Source of the DNA: Rhea pennata
Taxonomy: Eukaryota; Chordata; Aves; Rheiformes; Rheidae
Reading direction: 5' to 3'
NCBI RefSeq assembly: GCF_028389875.1
Contig: NC_084665.1
Location: 744,001 to 808,000 of the forward strand
DNA: 64,000 bases
Made by a program: the position numbers and the translations under genes
Notes under the pieces: model-generated
Database searches by the model: none
The model's input: the letters and a program-made list of their open reading frames with translations, nothing else
Told to the model about the DNA's origin: nothing
In this document: one piece after another, positions 27,611-46,308 of the stretch
How positions within the stretch are numbered: position 1 is the first letter of the stretch
How the letters are laid out: each line of letters opens with the position of its first letter

Positions 27611-28061
27611 GCCTTTACTGAGTTAAGATTCGTTGTGCATTTAAACTTCATTTGGTGCTACTGTGTACTGCTGTCCTTAGGACCATTTTAATTATTTTTT
27701 TTTTTTCATCTGAGGACAACGTGATAACAGCTGCTCCTACGTGGCTCTTTCTACCCAAAGCTCTTTGGGGTGACGCATTGGGGAAAGGTGAAGCTATTTG
27801 TCTGGGGCCACTCAGCCGGGTAGTAGAGCTGAAACAGAAAACTGGTTGCCTCAAAGCCAGTTCAGCAAATGCTCCTTTAACTAGGTGACCACAGCCTCTT
27901 CCACCCTGTCCATCTTTTTGACCGAAAAAGTCTGATGTTTGCATCATACACAGGAATATTTCTTTCAAGTTGAGGTTCTGTCAACATCAGAAGAGTCCCA
28001 TTAACAAGAAGCATCCCTGCTATTTCAGGGAGTTCTTTCAATTTTTTTTAAAAAATAATAT

Positions 28062-28092
28062 GCATATATATATATATTTATATATATATATA
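28062..28092. repeat. (TA)n microsatellite
   Basis: Near-pure TA alternation with one interruption, in the OVOL2 3' UTR about 50 bp past the stop. Confidence 0.9.
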
Positions 28093-28139
28093 GTCCTACG
28101 TGTAAACTTCATTCCTTTAGACCACTATAACCCACCGTG

Positions 28140-34250
<6,111 letters not shown>

Positions 34251-34592
34251 GGCGAGGGCGGCCGCGCCGCCGCCGCCGCCGTCGAGCGGGACGGCGCGCA
34301 CCGGGCAGAGCCGCCGAGGCGCCGGGAGGGGAAGGGGAGGGAAAGCGGCGGCGGCGCTGGGGAGGGGGGGGGGGGAGAGAGCGAGAGCGAGAGGTGGAGG
34401 GGGGGGAGAGAGGAAAGTTTCATAAGGTGGAATAGAAAAATGCACCAGGAAACTTGGGAAGGAGCATGCGTGCTGCAAACATAACGGTGTCAACAAGTCT
34501 GCTTACCTGTCCGACCGGTTGGAGCAGCTGAGCTTTGTCCCAGCCCTTCCTAAGGCATGAATGTTTGCAAAAGAATTTAACGTCTGAAAATT

Positions 34593-34623
34593 AAAAAAAA
34601 AAAAAAAAAAAAAAGGGGGGGGG
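34593..34623. repeat. A22 followed by G9
   Basis: Two abutting homopolymers 350 bp upstream of OVOL2. An error-prone context for sequencing and replication. Confidence 0.9.
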
Positions 34624-34879
34624 AGCCTTGCCTTTGCTGCCCGAGGGGAGGGTGGTGGGGACCCCGGCGCGACCCGAGCCTTCCCCCCCCCGCCCCGGGA
34701 CCTCCCTGTCCACCCAGGGATGCTGCTGCTGCTGCTGTGGAGCCACTTCCCCTCGGGGCAACTTCTTCCCTCTTCCCCCCTCCCTCCAAAGCAGTTTCCT
34801 CCCTCCTCGAAGCAGAGGGGTCGCTGGTGTCCCCCGAGGGGGGAGCGCCAGCAAGAGGAAAAACTCCCCAGGGCTCCGC

Positions 34880-34929
<50 letters not shown>
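34880..34929. repeat. T25A25 perfect palindrome
   Basis: Twenty-five T directly followed by twenty-five A, a 50-bp perfect inverted repeat with no spacer, 630 bp upstream of the OVOL2 start. Confidence 0.95.
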
Positions 34930-37900
34930 GGTTGATTGTCCTCAGGCCAGAAAAACGCTGTTATTATTATTATTTTTAATGACAAACATTTTCTTCTGCT
35001 AAAAGAAGAGTTTTACTTCATTTTAGCACTTTATTTAAAACGAGAAATGGGTCAAGGCTGCAGTCACTCCCCCCCTCCGGCCCCTTTTTTTGCGTCTTCC
35101 CCCCTTCCCCAGACCAATGTGAAACAAAAGGGCACAAGGGCGAGGAAGGGGGAGCTCAGAAAAAGAAAACGGAGCAAAAGCCCGCAGCGCTGGGCTCGGC
35201 CGACTCAGAGCTCAGCAAAGGCTGCGTACGGAGTGGCCTTGAGTGTTTAACAACACTCGGGGGCTCTTCCTCCTGCCTCGGGCCTGTTATTCGAGCAGCT
35301 CTTTTATTAAACAAGGCAGAAACATATTCTGCACCGTCCCGCGCCTGCTGTGCACATCCTCCCGTTAAGTGTCCGCGTGGGGCTGAAGCCGCGGGGCTGC
35401 GGGAAGAGCCGTTTCCCCGCGCAGAGGGGCCTTCCAGACTGCAATGTTCCTTCTCCGAGAGCAACGCTTTCCTCCCAGAGAGCAAAAGCTGACCCCCCCC
35501 GCCCCCCAGGGAAGCAACAAGATGCTCGGTTCAGATGCTGTTGATGTCGTCGGGATGAAGGTTTTATTTCGGGCGGGTCAGATCCGGAGCTTCTTTTTGG
35601 AGGAGCCATGATCCTGCATGATGTGCTCCAGGTGACCCTGCTTGAGCTTGGACGGTCTCCAGAGGTCCCTGCCGACCCCAACCAATCTGTGCGAGATTCT
35701 GGAATGGATGCGTCTTCAGATGCATTGGCTGCGCCGAAGAGCGCTTTTTAATGCATTGCAAGTCTTCATCTGCTGCAGCCAGGCTCTTTGGGGAAAGACC
35801 ACCAGTTTCAGGTTGTTGGAGACTTTATCCAGAATAAATAGGTGCAATCTCTCACATAACTCTGAAATCTCAGGCCATAAGAGGGGCTGGATCCAGGCCA
35901 GCGCTCACCGGCTCCAGTGCGGGTGCTCAGGATGGAGAAATTCCTGGCGTGATGTGGCCTGAGGGCCCAGCGCACAGGGAAGGAGCCCAAGCCCCACTGG
36001 CCTGTAACGCTGCCAAGGGAAGCTCCTCTAGGCTAAGTATCTCCACGCAATTGGTATTTCCAGCAAGGAGATCCTAGCTAGGAGACACAGCAGCCCTTAC
36101 CCACCAGGCTGTTTTCACAGGGCCCACCAGAGTGAGGCGTGGGCACGGATGGCTGGGCTAGGACCTTGTTGCAGAAGACTTCCAGCTCTTCCTCCTTGGC
36201 CAGGCACAATCTCCCAGGAGCCAAAAGACTTTTGAGGAACAGGGCCTGGCTTTGCTCCCACCGATGCCAACTGTGAAACCAACTAAAGCGGAGGAGGAAC
36301 GCACCCAGCACCCAGTGCTTGGGGAAAGGTTATCCAGGAGAACTTCTAAAACCTGAGCATTTGCCTGTAGGACAGGCTCCTCAGAGCAATCACGACTGCT
36401 GGTGGGGCCTATTCTGGAGAACGGGGCTCCCTCCACTCTCCCATGGAGAAAAGCGACCTCAGCGTATCTCCGGGGCATCTCACCAATACCACACATAAAA
36501 CCTTCTCTTTTCTTTCTTTCTTTCATTCTCTTTAAGGCTATGTAATTTCTCTGTTATGTCTGAGACTTTGCTCCAGGTCAAAATATAACTACATAGGTTT
36601 TAATTGATTTCTGCAAGGCTTTCAACTTGAGGTTTCTTTTATTTTTAACCACTCCTTGTCTTTTAAGCCAAAAGAGGTAGCAAATGACATTCATCACAAC
36701 ACTCATGAAGCAAGAGCTTGCTGTAACTACTTTAATGTGTTCCGGGCTTTTTTGGCTCCTATTTTGAGATTCCCATTTAGGGAGGTACTGGAGTGAAGCA
36801 CACACTTCACTTTAATTGGGTGCTCAAAGCCAGACATGCAGTTACGTGCACAGCTGAATCAGGACTAAGCTGTTAGCAGCAGCAGCACTGGAGCCCAAAC
36901 AAGTGGTCTCAGGGTTGCAGTGTGCTCAGCATGGTTGAAGGCATGAGGTGGAGAAAAGGTCTCACCCTGAGCCACGCTCCCCTTCAGCAGCAGCCCGGGA
37001 TGGGGAGCAGAAGAAAACTGGGCAGCCACGATCCTTCTCCGTTCGTCTGTTGGAGAAGCATTGCACATACAGTCTGTGTGTGGTAATTGCTTAATAAATG
37101 GTGATGCTAATAAGATAATGGCATATGAACCCTTCTGCAGAATATTGTTTAATTTTGAGCCTTAGCTGGGTGTGGAAGGAAACCCAGTATGTTAAATAAA
37201 CGTTTTGAGTGTAAATCAAATTAAACGTACAGAATGCCCTGTAGGGTCAAAGCACAGTGGGACCCACCCTTACATATTTGACTACTAAAATGTGTTTCAT
37301 TTGACTCAAGTCATTTGTGAGTGAGAAGAGAGAGGCTGGATCAAATAATGATTCAGTCATGGGATGCTGTTGCAATCGCAGCCCCCTTCCCAATCAAACC
37401 CCTGGCATGGGGATGGGCTGATGGCCACGTGCAAAATGCACGGGTGCCTGCTCCCTGCTGGAGGCCTCCCTTTCACTGCCAGCATCCTGATCTATGTACT
37501 ATGTGAAGTAAAGCAGAGAAAGTGTGCTTGAGAGCAAGAGCCCTGGTTTAGCAAGCCAGGGAAGGAGCTCAAGATGGGCAGAGGGAGAGACGTAAGGACA
37601 GTAAAGGGGGCAAAAAGGTGCAAGCAAAGGCACAGGTCCACTGCTAGGGGGATGAGGAGGCTTCAGTTTTATTCGAAAATAGGGAAGATCTTAGTTGCCT
37701 CTTAAAGGGATCTTCCCAGTGAGTGGAGCAGAGACTGGTGACCCAGGAGAGCTATGTGGTTCCCTTCACTGGGGATTTTTTTTGATGAGCGGGATGGAGA
37801 TGAGCTTCAACCCTGCTTTGGTGTAGAGAGTGGGAGCAGAGCAGAGATGGGAATCAGCCAGCAATGGGTCATCCCACACCACTGTGGTCATTGTATCTCC

Positions 37901-38940
37901 ATGGGACAGCAGGCAGGGACACCCACCAATGTCTTCCCATGCCTTCACCCCATACCATGAGGTCAGCTGTGCTGGTGCAACAAACAACTGATTGGAGTTA
38001 AAAATAACCTTTCTCCTTCTTGCCTGGGTTATTTTTAACCTTGATCAGCCCTGTGCAGTGCCAGAAACAGTCATAGGCCAGTGTGGCAGAAGGCCACAGC
38101 CTGGGTAGAGATGAGGCAACAGCTTGATCATCCAGCTGTATTGCTCTGACACCACCACCCCGAGCAAAAATGGAGGGACACCAGAACAGAAGACCTGTGG
38201 GAGCCATGTAGCAGTGTCCCACTCATGAGGTAAGGGCTAGGACGAGAGCATTGCACCAGCAAGTCACCCAGTGCCCCTTCTCCGGTGTTTTCCAGTCAAT
38301 GTGAGCCAAATAGGACTGGATGAAGATGAGATCCTGGATGGCTCCACCCAGTGTGGAGTCTTCGATCTCTAGCTCCCAGCAGAGCATGGATAAGTGGATT
38401 TGCGCAAGTTTATGGACTATACTCAGCTGTGTGAGAGAGGCTGTGACTTCATATTCCTGAGAAGGCAAATCTTCATCTGCTGAGGTCTGCAAATTGCCTG
38501 AAACAGTATGCCATGAGGCCACTGGGAGCCCTGGGCTCACAGCCTGCCACACCATGGAAATGCTCCTGTCTCGAGTGAGCCTTCACATTGCCAGTTTAAC
38601 TCAGGTCTCCACCTGATTTGGCACAGCAGTGCAAAGCAGCTGGGAGAGCCAGGAGGACCTGACCTTGGGCTGCAGCTGAAGGAAGGGGGTCTCAGAAGGA
38701 AAACATCCTTGCTGCAGTCGAGAGAAGCTAGGACAAGGGAGAGCAAGCATTTCATCTGCAACCTTTTCCAACCTGCCGCCTCCCTGGATTACCCTGTAGT
38801 AGTCCAGCATGCTGTATAGTGTATTTTAATCTGTTGAGAATTGCCTGGCTGTAGTCATTCTTCTCAGAAGGATCACAGGGACCTCTAAGGACCACAGCTT
38901 GAAAACCCGCAGCAGAGCATACAGGGAAGATTCCCTTGCG

Positions 38941-38943
<3 letters not shown>

Positions 38944-38980
<37 letters not shown>
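38944..38980. repeat. A37 homopolymer
   Basis: The longest pure A tract in the window. Sequence to its left shows no retroposon body that I recognise. Confidence 0.95.
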
Positions 38981-38983
<3 letters not shown>

Positions 38984-41110
38984 ACCTGAGCACAAGTTAC
39001 TTCTAATCTCTACCTTCCTATTACCTGGATTTCTGCTCTCTGTCTCAGCACTGAGCACTTGCTGATGTGATTTTGAGGGATGATCCTGTCCACCCCACCC
39101 CGCTCTGCATTTGCCCGATGCCTCATCACACATCTGAAGCATTCGGGGTGACTCAGCTCAGTTTCGGTAGGTGCGTGTGAGCACACACCAGCCACGGCAG
39201 TGTTGCAGCCTTCATTAGAGGAGTGCACACAGATCCCTAGGAGCTCAGTCTTAACTTGTGCCCGGTGTCCCGTGCCTTCGCCTGGGGGCCATGCTGGCGT
39301 TGAGCAACTCCTCCAAGTGGAGGCACCAAGATGACTGTTGCCGCTCGCTGGCTGGCATTGGGTATTTCTCCGGATGAGATGCTTAGAGGTGGATGCAGGG
39401 GGTGGGGTGGTTCCAACATAACTGAACTGAAAAGGCAATACCCAGCCAAATGGGTGTTCAATGCTTCTCTCCCAAAGTCATGAAGTCTGACAGAGCCCAG
39501 GGAGCAAGATCTACTGCCAGACGAGTTCCCACCACCTATGAGGGCACCTTCTCCAGGAGAAGCTGCAAGCTCCACCATTGCACCTTTGCCACGGTGTATT
39601 GGGCATCCAACACAAAAAAGTCCATACCCCTCCTCCTCTGGACTCAAAACGTGGAGCCAGCATTTGGGTGAATACAGGCCCATAATCACCAGCATCTGAG
39701 TGCTGTTTAGGGCAGCAGAGTGTCCTAGCGTAAAGCTACAGCCTTGGTCAGGACTGTGCAACATCTCCCTTAGCATAAAGCTGCCTTGGCCACAGGGCCA
39801 AATCCTGGACATTGGACATCTGCTCCCAAGCCAGATTTTGGCAGCTTCCCTCGTAACATCGGGAATCACTTCACTACAGTGGATGAAGCCAGCATGGCTC
39901 CATCCCATTGTACCTATGAAGGAGAGAGCAGCAGCTCCATGAGCTTCCCCAATTTGAAGGACAACCTGCTCTTCTTGCATGGGCAGCAAGAAAGGGCTGG
40001 AGAAGGTGCCAGGTAGGGGGAAATGGCTCCTCAGGCTGCGGCAGAACCTGAACAACGTGCACTTCTCTGCTGGATTTCAAAGCACCCCACGGCGCTGACT
40101 CACCGGGCTCCCGTCTCCTTGCCTCCCACATCCCCCGCCACTCCCAGCGTCTCCCTGTTTTTCTTCACCGATACCTCCGGTTCCTTCCCACTCTCCCTCC
40201 CGGCTTGGCAATGTTTCTCAGCCGCCCACTTGCTGCTGCTCCACTCCCTCAGGGCACCCAGGTTCCCCAGCTGCTCCTAGCAGCTCCTCTGAGTCCCACT
40301 TTCCTCCCGTGCCACCCCCCAGGGAAACGACAGCCTCCTGCACCGGTGTCCCTGGGGCCCCCAGGACTCAGCCACCCCTGGAAAGCCCAGCCGACGTGTT
40401 AGACCTGCTGGCTTCGGTGAGACACCTTGGGTAGAGCGAGCCCAGTCTCCAGTAAGAGATGCCCCACTGGCTGCATGCAGCATTTCTGAGCAGGAGACCT
40501 GGGCAATGAGCTTGTGGCCTCTCCTCCGCTGAAGACAAAGCGGCTGCATACGATGGCAGGCTCATGTTGTAACAGAGATCTTTGCCGAGGAAGGACGGGT
40601 GGGGGGAACCAGTTTGGAAAGCTGTCCCAAGCCGAGTTTGCAGCAGGGGTTGTTCTGGCAAGGACTTCAGCAGAGCTCTGAGCGCACATTGCAAGGACCC
40701 CTTTGCCATGGAGACAGGACTCTATTAGCATCTTTCTCTTAAGGTTCTCTGAAGACCTTTCCCCACGTTCACTCACTCTGCCCAATTTCCCTTCTGTAAT
40801 TCTTTTTTTTCCTTGATTTCCTGAAATTTATGTGATCACACAGACTGTCCAGGGTTTCCTCTCCAGCAACTTTGGTGCATACCTACCAAATTTGATGAAA
40901 TTGAGGTCACAAAGGTATTCAAACCCCAGAAGTTTCATTCAAATAGGTAGCTAAGTAGAGGACAGAAAGCTACTCCATATTAATGTTCCCACGGTGCTTA
41001 AAAATACATAATGTGCACAACATTTATTAGATTTCAGCAGATCCACATAATGGCTAACTTTAAAAGGCAAATGCACCCAGTAAGTGCCCCAACAGCTCCT
41101 CAGCAACCAC

Positions 41111-41148
41111 TTTTCAATGGTGATGGTGTTTTTCAATGGTGATTGTGT
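41111..41148. repeat. 19-bp tandem duplication
   Basis: Two adjacent copies of TTTTCAATGGTGATGGTGT, 18 of 19 bases identical. A recent local duplication. Confidence 0.85.
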
Positions 41149-44100
41149 TCCTCACTCCCCGTAGTTTATGCAACATTTTCACAGGAGACATCTACATACT
41201 GACCAAACCAGACAGCCATGAGAACTGTAAAGAAACCAGAGTGCATCTGCTCAAGTTCTTCTCTTGGTTTCATCCCCCAAGAGATATTGATGCCCTCAAT
41301 GACAATCTTGCTCATTGGGTGGTATGAAATTGTTCCTGTTGACTGCATGCTTTGTGAGTTTGCCGCTCTGTGTAGTGCTGCATTGGACAGCCTTTTCCTT
41401 CTGCTGAATGACTGTCCACGCTGGAAAGATGTGACATTTGTGCGTTGTGCTCCATCCATGTGGCTCTTTGGGTAACTTGGGGTGGGATCCTGGCTTTTCT
41501 CTCATCTTATTTGGTTGAGGGATGTGCTTTTTGATTGTGTGGACTGGTGGCAGAGTTGGTCTCATTTGGATTTTGGATTCACTCTGGCAAGTCGGAAGAA
41601 GCTGAGTCCCACAGGTGGGTATGGAAAGCTTTAGCCAGGTAGGGTCCAGCTGGAACAAGTGTTGATACCCATGAAGCACCCAAACCTATGAGTCTGAGCA
41701 CCTCTCAGGGATATTACAGCCACCATTTAGAAGTGGGGTGAAGGCTAGTCCATGTGATATGGCCATAGCATGGAAATCTTCTGCCCTGACTGACCTTGCT
41801 CTGGAGTGAGATATTTTCCTTATCACGTTATCAACTCTCCCAAGCTCATTGGCTCTTTTATGTTGTTCCTATTTTGCTGCTTGATGGCTGCTTGTATCCA
41901 TGCAAGAGAAAAGGCAGCGTGCTGGAACAGGACACACTTTCCTTACTGTTAGCATGTGCAGCTCAGCGTTGCAAGTTCTCATGGAGGCTGAGGGTCCAAA
42001 CAAGGAGTGCAAATCCATGCTCCAGAGCAAGCCAGTGATGCATCACTCCAGCCTGTCCCATCAGTTCACTGTGGCCACGCTATTTTATCCAGGATTAAGA
42101 AGCAACTTTACCAGGGAGCTAGCAACTGCCCGGCTTGCTTGGGAAATGCCTTTCTGAAAAGGCTGATGTTGCCTCGTGCTGGAAGAAAAAGGTTGGATTT
42201 GCTGGAACTGGCATCTGACCTAGCTAGTCTCTTCCTATGTTCTTATAAAATAGTGAGAGCATTTTCAAAGTGCATTTAAAATCCTCACTTTCTGCAACTC
42301 ACGTGCCCCAGTGAGCTGTTATACACTGCACCAGGGGCTGCGTGGGACAGTGCTTTCTTAAACAACCGCATTGTAACCTCTCCTGCAAGCGGTACAAGCT
42401 CTGACATTCTTCTTCAAGCTCAGACTTTGTCTGGTAGAAAATCCTCGTCTCCGAAGGACAAATAGCATCTCTGAAGCTCTGAGGAGACTTCCTCATTCCT
42501 GCCAGATGACCAGCTGCAGTAAAGACTATTGTATGCATATGGGTCAGCTGCGTTTCTTTGCTGTTTCAAATAGATAGAGTCAACTTGCAAGAGTAGGTCG
42601 AATGGGTGGTAGGTGCTGCTTGTGCCATTCATTTCATTTTGGGGAAGTATGAAGGTTAATAGTGTGAATGAGCAGTGACAGAGGCTCAGGGAGACAGTGC
42701 TGAGCTGGAAGAAGAAATAACTGTCATGGGTTGGGTTCAAGTGCTCAGGTACCATCCTGCCACCCATGGCAAAGTGTCCTGACAGCACAGCTCCCTGGAG
42801 ATTTCTGCAGCAGGAGGAAGAGGAGGAGAGGTCCATCTGGACTCCCCTCAGCTCCTCAGCCTGGTTTGCAGTGAGGGGGGGCAATCATCAGAGCCAGAAG
42901 CGTCTCAGTCATTGGCCCAGGTCTGAGCTGGGCCAGAGCACGGGCTGGGCTGGCTGATCCCCGTGCAACAGCTGCTATGGCAGCGATGGTCCTGTCTCAC
43001 TGCCTGCTCCAGTGCCGCAGGTCTCCTGCCTAGGCCAGAGCAGAAGCAGGGCCAGCACCCGGCCGGGACAGCCAGCATCACTCCCAGGGAGTCTCGCTAA
43101 GGCAGATACATGTGTTTGAACATGTCCAGAATGAGTTAACCATCAGACTACACACCTCAGTGAGGCTTCTTCCAGCCAAGCTCCTTTTCCTATGGCCGCG
43201 TTTTGGCAGCCTGCACTAAGTGCTGGCTGCAGCACCCAAAGGTGGCTCTGCCTCCTTGCTTCCCACCCGGCTGAGGACAAACCCTGATTCTGCTTTCCTC
43301 TCCCCTTTCCCTGCACAGCTGCACCGTCATTCGAGATGCCACAGAGTGGAGAGTCTGGGGGGACAGGACCATCCTCTCCAGCAACAGCATGACCCAGGGT
43401 CAGCCCAGGCCTGAAGATAACTCATTTTCCACCAGACAGTCACATTTGCAACCTCACAAGGCCACACGGGACAGCAGGAGCCCTCGTTCTGCTGGCTGCT
43501 GCTCTCACATCTCCCTGGAAGCATCCTCACATTGCACTGATCTCACGGATGGAGATGAAGCCTCTCCCTGGTGTCCTCTCTTTCCACCCCCCCCCCCAAA
43601 AAAAAAAATAAAAAACTTCACGTGCAGTCTCTGCAGTTTCACCCCTGGGATCAGAAGGGGTGAAAGAAGCTCCAAGAAAAAGAAAGAAGCTCCGAGGAGA
43701 GGAGCTGGGCTGAGGCAGCAGCCAACCCACCACCACAGGAAGGTGGAGAGCTTCAGCCTCATCGGGATGGAAGATGTCTCCAAACAACTCCACTGCCAAA
43801 AGAAAGCCTCCTCCTCCTTCAAGTAACCTCTGAAAGCAGGGAGCTGGGTGCCAGGGGGCCCCAGCTCAGCTGGGGCAAGTGCTGGGGCTGGGTGCTGGGT
43901 GGGTGCTGTGCCCAGGCCATGCACATCTTCCTGGCGGTGCAGCGGGAGGCAGCGGCTCCGGCTTTGGGGCAGGGTTACCTTTGTCATGCAAGGTAAGCTT
44001 GGGTAATTGCTTTCAGAATGATCTCACCAACGTTTTGGCACCAGGGTTTTATCACCACTGCCTTTTACGATGTTTACCAGATAAAACATGCCTTTCAGCG

Positions 44101-46302
44101 GCTCTGGCTGCGACCGACTCCCAACAATACCGCCGCAATATCTGCCCCTCTTTCTGTCCTGGACAAGGTTCTGCGAAATTGCCGCCAATATAATTATAAA
44201 GCGCTGTTTTTACATCCTCCTCTCGCTACCGGACTGCTAGACTTTGGCCTGAGCCCGCGTTTCGACCTCCCACCCTTGCTCCCCACAAGCACATTCAGGA
44301 GGGAGCTGGGCATTAGCTCCTGAGGCCAGACAGGCTTCGGCACTGAGGACGCAGTGAAGAGCGAGAAGGAGCAAAGCGGGCCAAGATGGAGGGTTGCCCC
44401 CAAGCCCTGGGGGCATCCCAAGCACCTCCACTGCTCCAGGAGGGACAACGGAGGCTCCAGGGCAGCGAAGCGGCTCAGGACCCCCCACCCCTGCAGGGGA
44501 CGGCTCCTGGGTGCCGGGCGAAGCAAGGCCACCGCGGTGGCCCTGTGCTGCGAGTCCACACCTTAGTTTGCCTGGAGGTAACCTGCCGGTACGGGCGGCC
44601 CCTGGGGCTTGCTGGCTAACATGTAACCAGCCGTCCTCGTGGGGCTATAAAGCTGGCAAGGATTTCACACCGGCTTTCCGGGGCTTCTGCCCTCCCTGCT
44701 CGAAGGAGGAAGTACACAGGCAAATTAAAATCAGAAGTAACTGTTTTACAAGCCGAGCTACAAAGGAAAGGAGTGGTTTGGAAATGTGCGCTTTTTACTC
44801 TTTCAAGAAAATAATAATAATAATAAAAAAGGCTTCCTCCTCCCACCTCCTCCTTTTTTTCTTTCCTCTCTCTCTCTTTCTTTTCAATGCTGGAATTTTG
44901 GGATTATCGCACTTCTTTCCCTTAGGTCTCCTCGGAAGATTTGTTGGCGGTCCTGTGGCTTGTCCACATGAGATACATGGCAAAATTCATCTGACATGGT
45001 TGTGAGAGTGACCAGAGGCTCATGAAGCCCCCGTATGAATAATAATAAATAAATTACGGTGGCGTTTGTTTAGTTCAAGCTGGCAGCAAATACAACTAAC
45101 CCAAGGTAAGAACCATCTGGAGAAGACAAAAAACGTCTTCTGAATACACGCATTTCATTCATTCAAATTATTTTCCCTGCCTGCTCCTGTGCAGAAGCCC
45201 GCAGCTGCTCTGCCTCTGAGTTTCGGAGGAGGGACACAAACATTTTAACACATTTACATGTTTTCTCAAGTTTTTGAGTTAACAGAATATTGACAATGCC
45301 ACCCCCTAGCAAATCTGGAAGGAAAATTTTCCTGTCTGGTGAGGTAGGACTTGTTTGAGTGATACGTACGGTGCCGTAAGCTGATAGGTTTGCAACTGCG
45401 CGGGGGTACCGGCGTGGGGGTAAATGAGTCTTTAAGTGGAAAAGGCATTGCCGTGAGAAAAAAAGCACCTAAAGGCAGCAATAATCTTTTTTTGCTACTA
45501 TTATTTGTACCCAAACTCTGATAAGGGGTGAAAAAAATCAGCGCCGATAACAGCAGGAACAGCATGCTCCTCTCCTTGGTTTTTGCTCTGCATCGCGTGC
45601 CGGGGGCTTTGCACAGACTTTCCACACAGGCACCGGGCAGACTTGCACCGCTGGACATGCAGCCCCCCTGGTGGCATCTCCTGCCGGGAATGCTGCGGCA
45701 GCAGAGCGCTCCAGGGGTATGTAAGCTCACCAGCACGAACACATGTGCACGCGCGCGCCTCGCGAGCAGCGGGGCTGACTCCACCAAGACGTGATGCTCC
45801 TCTGGTCTCTGGCTTCTGGATAAGCACCCGTTTACACAAAGCCCAGCGAGAACTCCTCCATGTCCGTCAAAACGGTTGGAACTGGCAAATAAATAGGGAA
45901 GACTTACTGACAAAGAGACTGCTAGAACGGATAAGGTAAACGGCAAGAGGAGCTTATTAAGGAGGCTGGCAGACATCTCTGTAGGCACAAAGGGAGGGGG
46001 AGAAGAAGGGACAGAGTTTGCACAAGTTTCATTCTCTTAGGCCATCAGGCTAAAAATGTCTCTTCAGCATCGACTTCAGATGGTAACTCCAGAGATCTGA
46101 GCTGTTTGCCCAGGAGATAAATGGCCTTTATTTAGCTTTTCTACAGTCCCCACCACATGTGAGTAAACCCCTTACTGACTGATTCTTGATGCCTTCTCCA
46201 TGGGACACCTCAGGTCGCTATGCCCAGGTTAGCTTTGGGGAAGCCAAGACATGGGAAAGAAGACATCAAAGAAAGATACGGACACACCACACTAGGAAAG
46301 TG

Positions 46303-46308
46303 TTTATT
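46303..46308 (-). terminator. Orphan minus-strand AATAAA
   Basis: Canonical hexamer downstream of two overlapping minus-strand open frames (46266-46568 and 46462-47028). It would suit a non-coding or unknown transcript ending here, but there is no independent support. Confidence 0.2.

Larger units (their letters stand above)
23850..28139. other. Convergent gap between MGME1 and OVOL2, including OVOL2 3' UTR
   Basis: 4.3 kb without supported coding sequence. Minus-strand AATAAA hexamers stand at 27605-27610 (530 nt past the OVOL2 stop), 26610-26615, 26321-26326 and 26250-26255, so the OVOL2 3' UTR could be short or nearly 2 kb. A CA-rich microsatellite lies at 27227-27264 and a TA repeat at 28062-28092. 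Confidence 0.65.

Noticed and set aside
28062-28092. TA repeat as an origin or promoter TATA element
   Set aside because: A simple microsatellite in the OVOL2 3' UTR with no start-site context.
42160-42250. Possible CR1 LINE tail
   Set aside because: A short CR1-like impression only; the typical octamer tail repeat is absent.
45266-45988. 240-codon minus-strand frame
   Set aside because: No domain, no splice or promoter context; its composition is like random translated sequence.
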